Source: an uncultured Collinsella sp. (GTDB lineage Bacteria; Actinomycetota; Coriobacteriia; Coriobacteriales; Coriobacteriaceae). Taken from it: DNA of 64,000 bases. Below, piece after piece: positions 41,517-50,854 of the stretch (positions within the stretch are counted from its first letter, which is position 1; each line of letters starts with the position of its first letter). The stretch covers positions 57,240 through 121,239 of the forward strand of contig CABRHS010000006.1 in the NCBI GenBank assembly GCA_902470815.1. The letters are read 5' to 3'. The notes beneath the pieces were generated by a model. The model saw only the letters and a program-made list of their open reading frames with translations, searched no databases and had not been told where the DNA came from. The position numbers and the translations under genes were made by a program.

Positions 41517-43493
41517 ATGAAATTAGCCCTCGCCCAGATAAACGCCCGCCTAGGCGACCTTGACGGCATTTGCTCGCGCATCGAGCGGCAGTTGGGCATA
41601 GCCCGGGACGCCGGCGCTGACCTGCTGTGCCTTCCCGCACCGTTGATGTGCGGGGTGATCCCGGGCTCCCTCGTGGAATCCGGGGATTTCGAGCACGATA
41701 TGCTCAAGGGGCTGGGGCGCGTCGCCCAGACGGCTGGCGACCTGGGAATCGCGTGCCTGGTCCCGGCCGTGCTCGCGTTGGAGTCGGGTCAGCTGTTCGA
41801 GGTGTTCTTGCTCAGGAAGGGCCGGGTCATCCCCCTCAGGCTCACGATGGTCCGCCATTCCGAATCCCTCCCGGTGTCTCCGTGGAGCCCGCCGGTGTTC
41901 GAGGTGGCGGGGACGCGCATCGCCGTCACATTCGACGCGGCGCGTGACATGGGCGCCGTTCCGCCTGGTTGCGACCTCGTCATCTACTTCCCCGTGAACG
42001 GATTCGACATGACCGACCCCCGCACCGCGGCGGTCGCCTCGGTGCGAGACGGGGGATATGGCGACGAGGTGTCACGCGCGGGCGTATGGTTTGCCTGCAT
42101 GGAGCCGGTGGGAGGGTATGACGAGGCAGTGTACCCGGGTGGTTCGTTCGTGATGGACGATGGCGGCCGCGTGGTGGCTCAGGCGCCCTGTTTCGAGGAG
42201 GCCCTTCTTGTTCAGGACGTCAGGCGCGGGATGATGGTCGATGCGATTGAGATGCACGAGTTGCCGGCATATCGTCGGGAGCAGTGGCTGTGGGAGGCGC
42301 TCGGGATGCACCTGCGCGACGCCGTGGAGGCCCATGGCGGCGGCCGCGTGGTGGTGCCCTTGAGGGGCGACTTGCCGAGCAGCCTCCTTGCGGTGCTCGC
42401 TGTGGACGCCCTGGGACCCCGAAACGTGTTCGGCTTGTTGGTGGGTCATGAAGACGCGTCGACGAGCGCCGCGGAGGCGGCCGAGGCCGAGCGCGCCTCT
42501 CTTGCCAGGCAGGTCGCCGGTGTCCTTCATGTGAGGCTTCTCGAGCGAACGGCGCCGAGCGCGCTGCTCCTCGGCGATCGCGACGCCCCTGTGCGGGATG
42601 CGAGTCCCGCGAGGTTTGCCGCCGAGTGCCTGATACTCGACGACACCGCCCGCGACGTGCGGGCGATGCCGCTCGCGCCGCTTACCAAAACCGACTACGC
42701 CCTTCGCGCCAACGCGCTCGCGGGCCTGCAGCCCGGGGTCCTCGCGCCTTTCGGGGATGTGTACCTGTCGGCGCTCGAGTGGCTCGCAAAGGGACATGCG
42801 CACGCCTCCGCCGCGTTGCCAGCGGCTCTTTTAGGACTCGCGGCAGTCGAGCGGGCGGGGGAGGAGGTCATCCGCGACGCGGTCTCCGCGCTGCGGGTTG
42901 AGGACGAGCTCGCGGATCGGGCGAAGGGCGTTCTGGGCGCCGTGGGGACGGCGCAGCTGGATGCGGCGCTCGAGGCGCATGTCGACCGCAACGCGGGCGT
43001 CGACGACCTGCCCATCTACGCCGCCTCTCCCGAGGCGGCCGCCCTTCTGGTCATGCTCGTGCGCCAAAACGAGCTGGGCAGGCGCATGCTTCCCCCGGCG
43101 CCGATCGTCTCGGCTCGGGGCTTCGCCGAGCGCGCTTGGCCCATGCAGCTCGCCTGGTCCGACATGGGACTGCGCGGAGAGGGTCGCCTGACCGCCGCAG
43201 ACCTGGCGGAGGCCGAGTTCGAGCGGATGGAGCGCAGGGGCTCCAAGCGCAGCGAGCGGGCGCGCGACGAGCTTATGGGCATGCTCGGCGAGATGCTGGG
43301 ACTCGCGCCCGAGCAGCAGGCCGAGCTGTTTGGAGATGAGGCACGCGCCCGCATGGGTGAGGAGCTGCGCGATGCCTCCGGTGAGCTCGCGGAGCTGCTC
43401 CGGCACATGGCCGAGGCGAGCCGCCGGGATTCAGAGGGGGGTCCTGCGGTTCCGGGCGCCGGACCGGGCTTCAGTTTCTTCTCCCTCAATTAG
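41517..43493 (+). CDS. Degenerate glutamine-dependent NAD+ synthetase homologue (probable pseudoenzyme)
   Basis: A 658-aa protein aligned by pattern to two-domain NadE. The N-terminal nitrilase half begins MKLALAQINARLGDLDG like NadE, but the catalytic Glu motif (usually PELALTGY) reads PAPLMCGV and no catalytic Cys is evident. The C-terminal synthetase half keeps LLAVLAVDALGPRNVFGLL, yet the ATP loop normally SGGxDSS reads LRGDLPSS. The late KTDYALRAN..APFGDVY segment is recognisable. So both active sites look lost while the frame is intact. ATG 41517 has a weak ribosome site; GTG 41418 is possible, and TATACT near 41395 may be its -10. It lies just upstream of ruvC. Function unknown. Confidence 0.72.
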   Translation: MKLALAQINARLGDLDGICSRIERQLGIARDAGADLLCLPAPLMCGVIPGSLVESGDFEHDMLKGLGRVAQTAGDLGIACLVPAVLALESGQLFEVFLLRKGRVIPLRLTMVRHSESLPVSPWSPPVFEVAGTRIAVTFDAARDMGAVPPGCDLVIYFPVNGFDMTDPRTAAVASVRDGGYGDEVSRAGVWFACMEPVGGYDEAVYPGGSFVMDDGGRVVAQAPCFEEALLVQDVRRGMMVDAIEMHELPAYRREQWLWEALGMHLRDAVEAHGGGRVVVPLRGDLPSSLLAVLAVDALGPRNVFGLLVGHEDASTSAAEAAEAERASLARQVAGVLHVRLLERTAPSALLLGDRDAPVRDASPARFAAECLILDDTARDVRAMPLAPLTKTDYALRANALAGLQPGVLAPFGDVYLSALEWLAKGHAHASAALPAALLGLAAVERAGEEVIRDAVSALRVEDELADRAKGVLGAVGTAQLDAALEAHVDRNAGVDDLPIYAASPEAAALLVMLVRQNELGRRMLPPAPIVSARGFAERAWPMQLAWSDMGLRGEGRLTAADLAEAEFERMERRGSKRSERARDELMGMLGEMLGLAPEQQAELFGDEARARMGEELRDASGELAELLRHMAEASRRDSEGGPAVPGAGPGFSFFSLN

Positions 43494-43557
43494 CCTCGCG
43501 TTGGCACGCGAGCCGACATCGCGGCAGATTCGCGTGCAGTTGCATGTCCTCCCATGC

Positions 43558-43576
43558 TATAGTAGAACAAACGTTC
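43558..43576 (+). promoter_or_regulatory. ruvCAB promoter with LexA-type SOS box
   Basis: An extended -10, TGCTATAGT (hexamer 43558-43563), directly precedes GAAC-AAAC-GTTC (43565-43576), followed by G. This matches the Gram-positive LexA consensus CGAAC-N4-GTTCG in all eight core bases. The box covers the expected transcription start 20 nt before ruvC, which is ideal for repression. ruvCAB is SOS-controlled in many bacteria. Confidence 0.82.
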
Positions 43577-43595
43577 GAATTTAGTTTGGAGGCGC

Positions 43596-44120
43596 ATGGT
43601 CATCTTGGGGATAGACCCCGGCTTGGCGAACACCGGCTGGGGCATTGTCGAGGAGCGGCGGGGCGATGTTCGCTGCCGGGCCTACGGTTGCATCGAGACG
43701 TCGGCCGGCTCCGACCTGGCGGCGCGCCTGCGACGCATCGCCGACGAGCTCACCGCCGTCGTCGACCGCTACCATCCCCAGGAGGCGGCAGTCGAGGGCA
43801 TCTACTTCGGGGCAAACGTTCGCTCCGCCATCCCGACGGCGCATGCGCGCGGAGCGGCGCTCGTGGCGTGCTCTCTGTGCGGTGTCGAGGTGGGGGAGTA
43901 CACGCCCATGCAGATCAAGCAGGCGGTCGTGGGCACCGGGTCCGCCGATAAGGGCCAGGTCACCTACATGGTCCGCACCTTGCTGCGCCTCGATCACGAC
44001 CCCAAGCCCGACCACGCGGCGGACGCCCTCGCCTGCGCGGTGTGTCATGCGCATCTTCGGCGTACGCAGGCGCTCACGAACGGAGCGTTCGCTCAAGAGA
44101 AGGGAAACCCGTACGCATGA
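43596..44120 (+). CDS. ruvC: Holliday junction resolvase RuvC
   Basis: Endonuclease that cuts Holliday junctions in the RuvABC resolvasome. The 174-aa protein keeps the four acidic catalytic positions: D7 in ILGIDPGLANTGWG, Glu in AAVEGIYFG, and the pair in PKPDHAADALACAV. GGAGG precedes the ATG. Its stop overlaps the ruvA start by 4 nt (ATGA). It heads a ruvC-ruvA-ruvB operon behind a LexA-type site. Confidence 0.96.
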   Translation: MVILGIDPGLANTGWGIVEERRGDVRCRAYGCIETSAGSDLAARLRRIADELTAVVDRYHPQEAAVEGIYFGANVRSAIPTAHARGAALVACSLCGVEVGEYTPMQIKQAVVGTGSADKGQVTYMVRTLLRLDHDPKPDHAADALACAVCHAHLRRTQALTNGAFAQEKGNPYA

Positions 44121-44743
44121 TCTCTCAAGTTCGCGGAACCGTCCTGGAGGCCACGCCGAGCACGGTGGTCCTCGATGTCAACGGATTGGGATTCGAGCTC
44201 GGTGTGTCGTCCCAGACGGCGGCTTCGCTGCCTCAGGTGGGTGAGGGTGCCCGGCTGTACACGCGCATGGTGGTCCGCGAGGATTCCTGCACGTTGTACG
44301 GCTTCTCGACCAAGGACGAGCGGACCATGTTCGACAGGCTCGTGGCGGTGAGCGGCGTGGGCGCGAAGCTCGCGCTTGCCATACTGTCCACCTTCAGCGT
44401 GCCTCAACTATACGCCGTCGTGATGGCGGAGGACGATAAGGGCATGGCGAAGGTCCCCGGGGTGGGCAAAAAGACCGCCCAGCGCCTGATCCTCGAGCTC
44501 AAGGGAGTCTTTTCCAAGGACCGGAGCCTTGCGGGCCCCATCGCGCCCGATTCCGTTCCGCTTCCCATCAACGTCGCGGGGCCCAGCGCCCCCTCCGCCA
44601 TGGATGACGCCACCGCGGCGCTGCTGTCCATGGGCTTTACCCCCGCGGAGGCATCGCTCGCCTTGGGCGGGTATGATGGCAGCGACATGCGCGTCGAGGA
44701 CCTGTTGGCCGCTGCGCTCAAACGCTTGGGAATGGATGCATGA
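44117..44743 (+). CDS. ruvA: Holliday junction branch migration protein RuvA
   Basis: Tetrameric junction-binding partner of RuvB. The 208-aa protein has the N-terminal OB fold (MISQVRGTVLE), two helix-hairpin-helix motifs (VSGVGAKLAL and VPGVGKKTAQRL) and the C-terminal RuvB-binding three-helix domain (AALLSMGFTPAEASLAL). Start and stop overlap the neighbouring genes by 4 nt each, showing tight translational coupling. Confidence 0.96.
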   Translation: MISQVRGTVLEATPSTVVLDVNGLGFELGVSSQTAASLPQVGEGARLYTRMVVREDSCTLYGFSTKDERTMFDRLVAVSGVGAKLALAILSTFSVPQLYAVVMAEDDKGMAKVPGVGKKTAQRLILELKGVFSKDRSLAGPIAPDSVPLPINVAGPSAPSAMDDATAALLSMGFTPAEASLALGGYDGSDMRVEDLLAAALKRLGMDA

Positions 44744-45804
44744 TGTGGGAAGTAGATGAATCGACCGATCTGTGGTCGGATGCCCCCGTCCGGCGCGACG
44801 GAGACGCCGAGCGCCTGGTCACAGGCGAGCTCACCGCCGATGACCTGGATGTCGAGCGGAGTCTGAGGCCCCAGCGCCTGGACGACTACTGCGGCCAGGA
44901 CCATATCAAGCAGAGTCTCAAGATCCTGATCGAGGCCGCGCAGAGCCGCGGGGAGAGTCTCGACCATGTTATTTTCTCCGGGCCTCCGGGCCTTGGAAAG
45001 ACGACGCTCGCCGCAGTGGTGGCCAACGAGATGGGTGCGCAGATCAAGACGACTTCCGGCCCCGCGATCGCGCGCACGGGCGACCTCGCCGCCATCCTCA
45101 CTAATCTTCAGCCGGGTGACGTCCTGTTCATCGATGAGATTCATCGCCTCAACCGCCAGGTCGAGGAGATCCTGTACCCTGCGATGGAGGATTTCTCCCT
45201 CGATATCGTGATCGGCAAGGGGCCCGCCGCCCGCTCGATCCGCCTGGATATCCCTCGCTTCACGCTTGTGGGCGCTACCACGCGCTCCGGTATGCTCACG
45301 GGTCCGCTGCGCGATCGTTTCGGCATCTCGTATCGTTTGGATTACTACGGCATCGAGGACCTGGCCGATATCGTCTGTCGCTCTTCGAGCATCCTCGGCG
45401 TGTCGATCGACCGAGAATCCGCAAAGGAGATCGCCTCGCGTTCCCGCGGTACGCCTCGCCTTGCGAATCGCCTGCTCAAGCGCGTGCGTGATTACGCCCA
45501 GGTCCGCGGCGAGGGGTCCATCGAGCTTGGTATCGCTCAAGAGGCGATGCGCTTCTTCGAAATCGACGAGCTCGGCCTCGACTGGATGGACATCCGCATC
45601 CTCGAGACGCTGTGCAAGACGTTCCGCGGCCGTGCCGTTGGCCTGTCCACCCTGGCGAGCGCAACGGGTGAGGATGCCAACACGCTCGAGGATGTCTATG
45701 AGCCCTATCTGCTGCAGTGCGGCCTCATCGTGCGCACGCCCCAGGGGCGCATGGCGACCCCGGTCGCCTTCGAGCACCTGGGGCTCGAGCTGCCATCTCG
45801 GTAG
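44740..45804 (+). CDS. ruvB: Holliday junction branch migration helicase RuvB
   Basis: AAA+ motor of branch migration, 354 aa. Visible are the entry motif RPQRLDDYCGQ, Walker A GPPGLGKTTLA (about 82-92), Walker B LFIDEIHRLNR, sensor 1 and arginine-finger region GATTRSGMLTGPLRDRFG, and the winged-helix C-terminus. It begins within the ruvA stop codon; a second ATG 3 nt downstream is equally possible. It ends the SOS-controlled operon. Confidence 0.97.
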   Translation: MMWEVDESTDLWSDAPVRRDGDAERLVTGELTADDLDVERSLRPQRLDDYCGQDHIKQSLKILIEAAQSRGESLDHVIFSGPPGLGKTTLAAVVANEMGAQIKTTSGPAIARTGDLAAILTNLQPGDVLFIDEIHRLNRQVEEILYPAMEDFSLDIVIGKGPAARSIRLDIPRFTLVGATTRSGMLTGPLRDRFGISYRLDYYGIEDLADIVCRSSSILGVSIDRESAKEIASRSRGTPRLANRLLKRVRDYAQVRGEGSIELGIAQEAMRFFEIDELGLDWMDIRILETLCKTFRGRAVGLSTLASATGEDANTLEDVYEPYLLQCGLIVRTPQGRMATPVAFEHLGLELPSR

Positions 45805-45873
45805 ATGCCGTGCAAGGGCATGGTCCGTGATATTCTGGGGTCATTGTCATCGCGTTAGAAGGGACCTCTCATC

Positions 45874-47541
45874 ATGCCTTCCGATATCGAGATCGCGCAT
45901 TCCGTCGAACCGTGGCCGATCCAGCAGGTGGCAGAGGCCGCCGGCGTGGACGCCAAGCACCTGATCCCCTACGGCTTCGACAAGGCGAAGGTCGACTACT
46001 CGCTGCTCAACGAGCCTTCCGATCACGAGGCCAAGCTCGTGCTCGTCACCGCCATCAACCCCACGCCCGCGGGCGAGGGCAAGACCACCACGACCATCGG
46101 CCTCGCCGACGCGCTTCGCCGTCGCGGGGTCAAGAGCGCCGTCGCCCTGCGCGAGCCCTCGCTCGGTCCCGTCTTCGGCGTCAAGGGCGGCGCCGCGGGC
46201 GGCGGATACGCCCAGGTCATCCCCATGGAGGACATCAACCTGCACTTCACGGGTGATTTCCATGCCATCGGAGCGGCCAACAACCTGCTCGCGGCAATGC
46301 TCGACAACCACATCCAGCAGGGCAACGAGCTCGGGATCGACGTCAAGCGCATCACCTGGAAGCGCGCCGTCGACATGAACGACCGCCAGCTCCGCCACAT
46401 CATCGACGGCATCGGCGGCAAGGCCCAGGGCGTTCCGCGTGAGGACGGCTTCGACATCACCGTCGCCTCCGAGGTCATGGCCATCTTGTGCCTGTCCACT
46501 TCGATCTCCGACCTCAAGCAGCGCTTGGGCGAGATCGTGGTCGGGTACACCTATGCGGGCGAGCCCGTCCGCGCCAGCCAGCTCAAGGCCCAGGGTGCCA
46601 TGGCGGCCCTGCTCAAAGACGCCCTCAAGCCCAACCTGGTCCAGACGCTCGAGCACACCCCCGCGTTCGTGCACGGCGGCCCGTTCGCCAACATCGCCCA
46701 CGGATGCAACTCCGTCATGGCGACCCGCATGGCCATGCGCTTCGGCGACATCGCCATCACCGAGGCCGGGTTCGGCGCCGACCTGGGCGCCGAGAAGTTC
46801 CTCGACATCAAGTGCCGCATGACCGGCATCCGTCCGAGCGCCGTCGTGGTCGTCGCCACCGCACGCGCACTCAAGTACAACGGCGGCGTGGCGAAAGCCG
46901 ACCTCAACGCCGAGAACCTCGATGCCCTCAAGGCCGGCATGCCCAACCTGCTGCGCCACGTGGAGAACATCCAGACGGTCTTCGGCCTGCCCTGCGTGGT
47001 CGCCATCAACCGCTTCCCGACCGACACTGAGGCCGAGCTCGAGCTCATCGCCTCCGAATGCGAGAAGGTGGGCGTCAACGTCCGCCTTTCCGAGGTGTGG
47101 GCAAAGGGCGGAGCGGGCGCGCTCGAGCTCGCCGACGAGGTGCTCCGCCTCGTCGAGGAGCCGCATGAGTTCAAGTTCGCCTATGAGGACGGCTCCGATG
47201 TCGCCGATGCCCTCGAGGCCATCGCCACCAAGGTCTATCGCGCGGATGGGGTTGACTTCACCCCTGCGGCCAAGCGGCAGCTCGCGGAACTGCGCGCCAA
47301 CGGCTTCGGTAACCTGCCGGTGTGCGTCGCCAAGACCCAGTACTCCTTCTCCGATCAGGCGAGCGCGCTTGGCGCCCCCGAGAATTTCCGCATCACGGTG
47401 CGCGAGCTCAAGGTGAGTGCCGGCGCGCATTTCGTGGTGGCGCTCACGGGCAACGTTCTCACCATGCCGGGTCTGCCCAAGGTGCCCGCCGCCGAGAACA
47501 TCGACGTTGATGACGACGGCGTCATCACCGGCCTGTTCTAG
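45874..47541 (+). CDS. fhs: Formate-tetrahydrofolate ligase
   Basis: Makes 10-formyl-THF from formate, THF and ATP, feeding purine and fMet synthesis and one-carbon metabolism. The 555-aa protein shows the P-loop TPAGEGKTTTTIGL (about 66-79), FTGDFHAIGAANNLLAA, and the later DIATGGRG-equivalent region. Length is standard. GAAGGGA lies 10 nt before the ATG. folD follows after 8 nt, so both steps of the formate branch are co-transcribed. Confidence 0.97.
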   Translation: MPSDIEIAHSVEPWPIQQVAEAAGVDAKHLIPYGFDKAKVDYSLLNEPSDHEAKLVLVTAINPTPAGEGKTTTTIGLADALRRRGVKSAVALREPSLGPVFGVKGGAAGGGYAQVIPMEDINLHFTGDFHAIGAANNLLAAMLDNHIQQGNELGIDVKRITWKRAVDMNDRQLRHIIDGIGGKAQGVPREDGFDITVASEVMAILCLSTSISDLKQRLGEIVVGYTYAGEPVRASQLKAQGAMAALLKDALKPNLVQTLEHTPAFVHGGPFANIAHGCNSVMATRMAMRFGDIAITEAGFGADLGAEKFLDIKCRMTGIRPSAVVVVATARALKYNGGVAKADLNAENLDALKAGMPNLLRHVENIQTVFGLPCVVAINRFPTDTEAELELIASECEKVGVNVRLSEVWAKGGAGALELADEVLRLVEEPHEFKFAYEDGSDVADALEAIATKVYRADGVDFTPAAKRQLAELRANGFGNLPVCVAKTQYSFSDQASALGAPENFRITVRELKVSAGAHFVVALTGNVLTMPGLPKVPAAENIDVDDDGVITGLF

Positions 47542-47549
47542 GGAGCCGC

Positions 47550-48410
47550 ATGGCTACGATCATCGATGGCAAGAGCCTGGCCGCCGAGGTGCGCGAGCGC
47601 GCGTCTGCGAATGTGGCGGATCTCGCGAAGAGAGGGGTCCCTTGCGGCTTGGCCGTGGTCCTCGTGGGTGATGACCAGGGGTCCGCGACGTATGTCCGCG
47701 CGAAGCTTCGCGATTGCGAGGAGTGTGGCATCCCATCGCGGGACTACAAGCTCCCCGCATCAACCACGCAGGCAGATCTGATGGAGCTCGTGGCGAGTTT
47801 GAACGCCGACCCGGACATCGCAGGCATCCTGGTGCAGATGCCGCTTCCCGGCCACCTGGACGCGGAGGCGGTTGTCACCGCGATCGATCCGCTCAAGGAT
47901 GTCGACGGCTTCCATCCCGAGAACCTCGGTCGCCTCGTGCGCGGCCTGCCCGGTCTTCGCCCATGCACCCCCGCGGGCATCATGGAGATGCTCGATGCGT
48001 ACGGCATCGACCCATCCGGCAAGAACGCCGTTATCGTGGGCAGGTCGTCAATCGTGGGCAAGCCCATGTCGCTCATGCTCCTGGCGCGAAACGCCACCAT
48101 CTCGGTTGCGCACTCGCATACGGATCCGCGTGAGCTCGCGCGGATCTGCCAGAGCGCGGACATCCTCGTCGCCGCATGCGGGATCCCCAAGATGATCAAG
48201 GGACCCTGGGTCAAGCCGGGCGCCGCGGTCATCGATGTGGGCATGGACCGCGATGAGCGCGGCGCGCTTTGCGGGGACGTTGATTTCGATTCCGCCGAGC
48301 TCGTCGCGGGAGCCATCACGCCCGTCCCCGGCGGTGTGGGCCCCATGACGCGAGCGATGCTCATGAGCAATGTGGTGCTGGCGGCCAAGCTTCAGCATGG
48401 CTTGGCGTAG
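47550..48410 (+). CDS. folD: Methylenetetrahydrofolate dehydrogenase/cyclohydrolase FolD
   Basis: Bifunctional enzyme linking 10-formyl-, methenyl- and methylene-THF. The 286-aa protein has the catalytic Tyr/Lys region (SATYVRAKLRDCEECG), the substrate motif ILVQMPLPGHL and the NADP-binding VIVGRSSIVGKPMSLML. The C-terminal PVPGGVGPMTRAMLM signature follows. It is translated after fhs (8-nt gap, AGGGAG ribosome site). A strong terminator follows at 48436. Confidence 0.97.
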   Translation: MATIIDGKSLAAEVRERASANVADLAKRGVPCGLAVVLVGDDQGSATYVRAKLRDCEECGIPSRDYKLPASTTQADLMELVASLNADPDIAGILVQMPLPGHLDAEAVVTAIDPLKDVDGFHPENLGRLVRGLPGLRPCTPAGIMEMLDAYGIDPSGKNAVIVGRSSIVGKPMSLMLLARNATISVAHSHTDPRELARICQSADILVAACGIPKMIKGPWVKPGAAVIDVGMDRDERGALCGDVDFDSAELVAGAITPVPGGVGPMTRAMLMSNVVLAAKLQHGLA

Positions 48411-48435
48411 CGCCGACGCCATCTTTTGCAAGACA

Positions 48436-48470
48436 AAGCGCCCCGCGGCCTGTGAGCTGCGGGGCGCTTC
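48436..48470 (+). terminator. Intrinsic terminator after folD
   Basis: A 14-bp perfect GC-rich stem (48436-48449 with 48456-48469) and a 6-nt loop, then TTCTTGCTGTT. It lies 26 nt after folD and ends the fhs-folD unit. Confidence 0.85.
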
Positions 48471-48591
48471 TTGCTGTTACGACGATTCCCCGGCCTAGTT
48501 TGCGAGGGGGATTATCGCTGTGGGATTCGACGGACGGCGCCTGAGGCGCCCTTGCGTCTCCGTCGGGGGTGCGTGGCGATACGCCTGCGCT

Positions 48592-48819
48592 TTAGCGGAT
48601 CTTGACGACGTTTATCGCCTGGGTCTCGCCGGGTTTCTTACCGGGACCGACCTCGAATTCGACGCGATCGCCCTCATCGAGAGATTTGAAGCCGTCCATC
48701 TGGATGGCGCTGAAGTGCACGAAGACATCATCTGACGAACCGTTGATCGGCTCGTCGGGAGTGATGAAGCCATAGCCCTTCTCGCGGAAGAATGATTTTT
48801 TAAGCGTACCAGTTGCCAT
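48592..48819 (-). CDS. Cold-shock-domain protein
   Basis: A 75-aa single cold-shock domain that binds single-stranded RNA/DNA. RNP1 is KGYGFITPD and RNP2 is DVFVHFSAI. An insert of five residues (EPINGSS) lies between RNP1 and RNP2, and the C-terminus is slightly extended (KKPGETQAINVVKI). GGAAGG lies 6 nt before ATG 48819. It is monocistronic and convergent with folD; a GGCGCC palindromic hairpin near 48537-48551 lies after the stop. Confidence 0.92.
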   Translation of the reverse strand: MATGTLKKSFFREKGYGFITPDEPINGSSDDVFVHFSAIQMDGFKSLDEGDRVEFEVGPGKKPGETQAINVVKIR

Positions 48820-49057
48820 GCTGAACCTTCCTGTACATAGCGCGAACATATCGCATGCGTGACCGCAATCGCGAGCGCTTGTGTAATATTACTCCCGTGC
48901 TAGCAGATTATCGGCCAAAAATTGTAAATCCTTCCTCAAGTTTTCGTCTAGCGGACCGATGGGTATTCGAACGTCCCATATTGATAAGAACGCGACTCCC
49001 ATCCGTTCGGCTGGGTACACTTGAACAAGATGAAAACATCGACCTCGAGGAGGACAC

Positions 49058-50710
49058 ATGGCCTGCACCACGATTCTGGTCGGCAAGAACGCGAGCTATG
49101 ACGGCTCAACCATCGTCGCCCGCAATGAGGATTCGCCGAACGGCCAGTTCGAGCCAAAGAAGATGAAGGTTGTCCATCCCGAAGAGCAGCCCAGGACGTA
49201 CACGACCGCCCTCTCGCACCTGACGCTTGAGCTCCCCGGGGACCCCATGCGCTATTCGAGCGTGCCCGATGCGCTTCCCGGTCACGGCATCTGGGCCGCC
49301 GCCGGCTTCAACACGGCTAACGTCGGCATGAGCGCCACCGAGACCATCACGAGCAACGAGCGCGTCCTCGGCGCGGACCCGCTCGTGGAATATGTCCCCG
49401 CCAAGGGGGTGGAGGGCGAGGAGGGCTACACGCCCGCCGTGCCCGGCGGCCTGGGCGAGGAGGACTTCGTCACGGTCGTCCTGCCCTATGTGCGCACGGC
49501 GCGCGAGGGCGTGCAGCGCCTGGGCTCCCTGCTCGAGCAGTACGGCACCTATGAGATGAACGGCATCGCCTTCTCCGATGAGGACGAGATCTGGTGGCTC
49601 GAGACCATCGGAGGCCATCATTGGATCGCGAAGCGCGTTCCCGATGACGCGTACGTGACCATGCCCAATCAGCTCGGCATCGATTACTTCGACCTTCTGG
49701 ACGCCGAGGGCGAGCAGGTGGAGCACATGGCAAGCCCCGACCTGCGTCAGTGGATGGCGGAGAACCACCTCAACCTCACGAACACGAATCGCCTGGAGCC
49801 CGAGGACATCCTCGATGAGGAGTTCTTCGACATCGACTTGGATGACGCGACGGATGAGGAGGCCGACGCCTACGAGGAGTACGTGGCCGATCTCATGGAC
49901 CTCATCGCTGACGTGCGCGAGGGCATGCTGTCGGGCGAGATCTTCAACCCGCGCGAGGCTTTCGGTTCCCACTCCGATTCCGATCACGTGTACAACACCC
50001 CGCGCGCATGGTACATGCAGCGCTGCCTGAACCCCCACGACGGGTGGGACGGCCCCGACGCGCCCTTCACGCCCGAGTCCGACGACATTCCCTGGAGCCG
50101 CGTGCCCGAGCGCAAGGTGACCATCGAGGACGTCAAGTACGTGCTGTCCGCCCACTATCAGGGCACCGAGTACGATTGCTACGGCACCAAGGGCACGCCC
50201 GCCAGCCGCAACGCCTACCGACCGATCGGAATCAACCGCAACAGCCAGCTCGCCGTGCTGCAGATTCGCCCGTATGTGGACGAGCCGCTGCGCTGCATCC
50301 AGTGGATGGCGTTCGGCTCCAACGTGTTCAACGCATTGGTCGCCCTCTATGCGAACGTCGAGGAGATGCCCGAGTACCTCTCCAACACCACCGAGCGAGT
50401 GACCACGGAGAACTTCTATTGGGCTAATCGACTGATCGGCGCCCTTGCCGACGCCCGCTTCCATGAGACGGGTGCCAAGGTCGAGTCCTATCAGGAGAAG
50501 ATCGGCTCCCTGGGGCACAAGATGCTGCGCGAGACCGACCGGGCCGCCGCCGGCATGGACGCCGCGCAGGTTCCCGCCGTGCTCACCAAGGCGAACGCGG
50601 GCCTGTGCGACGAGCTCAAGGCGGAGACCGACAAGCTGCTCGCGAACGTGCTGTACACCACGAGCTGCGCCATGAAGAACGGGTTCGCCATGTCGGATAA
50701 CGAGCGGTAG
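49058..50710 (+). CDS. pepD: C69-family dipeptidase
   Basis: A 550-aa N-terminal-nucleophile peptidase (PepD/C69). The sequence MACTTILVGKNASYDGSTIVARNEDS places the nucleophile at Cys3, exposed after the first two residues are removed. NED and the downstream GGHHWIAKRVPDDAYVTMPNQ segment are family features. An acidic stretch (about 255-285, DEEFFDIDLDDATDEEADAYEE) is longer than in lactobacillal PepD. There is no secretion signal, so it acts in the cytoplasm on imported dipeptides. GAGGAGG lies 6 nt before the ATG. TACACT near 49015 is a possible -10. Confidence 0.92.
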   Translation: MACTTILVGKNASYDGSTIVARNEDSPNGQFEPKKMKVVHPEEQPRTYTTALSHLTLELPGDPMRYSSVPDALPGHGIWAAAGFNTANVGMSATETITSNERVLGADPLVEYVPAKGVEGEEGYTPAVPGGLGEEDFVTVVLPYVRTAREGVQRLGSLLEQYGTYEMNGIAFSDEDEIWWLETIGGHHWIAKRVPDDAYVTMPNQLGIDYFDLLDAEGEQVEHMASPDLRQWMAENHLNLTNTNRLEPEDILDEEFFDIDLDDATDEEADAYEEYVADLMDLIADVREGMLSGEIFNPREAFGSHSDSDHVYNTPRAWYMQRCLNPHDGWDGPDAPFTPESDDIPWSRVPERKVTIEDVKYVLSAHYQGTEYDCYGTKGTPASRNAYRPIGINRNSQLAVLQIRPYVDEPLRCIQWMAFGSNVFNALVALYANVEEMPEYLSNTTERVTTENFYWANRLIGALADARFHETGAKVESYQEKIGSLGHKMLRETDRAAAGMDAAQVPAVLTKANAGLCDELKAETDKLLANVLYTTSCAMKNGFAMSDNER

Positions 50711-50854
50711 GTTCCGGGGCGGATGCGGGGATCATCGGGGAGGACGGGGACACGGATGACCGTTCACCCGTTCTCCGCGCGCTTGCGCCCCGCATGGGTA
50801 CAAGAGGTTCATCGAGAGGCACCCGTGCGCGGGAGAGGACATGAGGAGGCTCAT

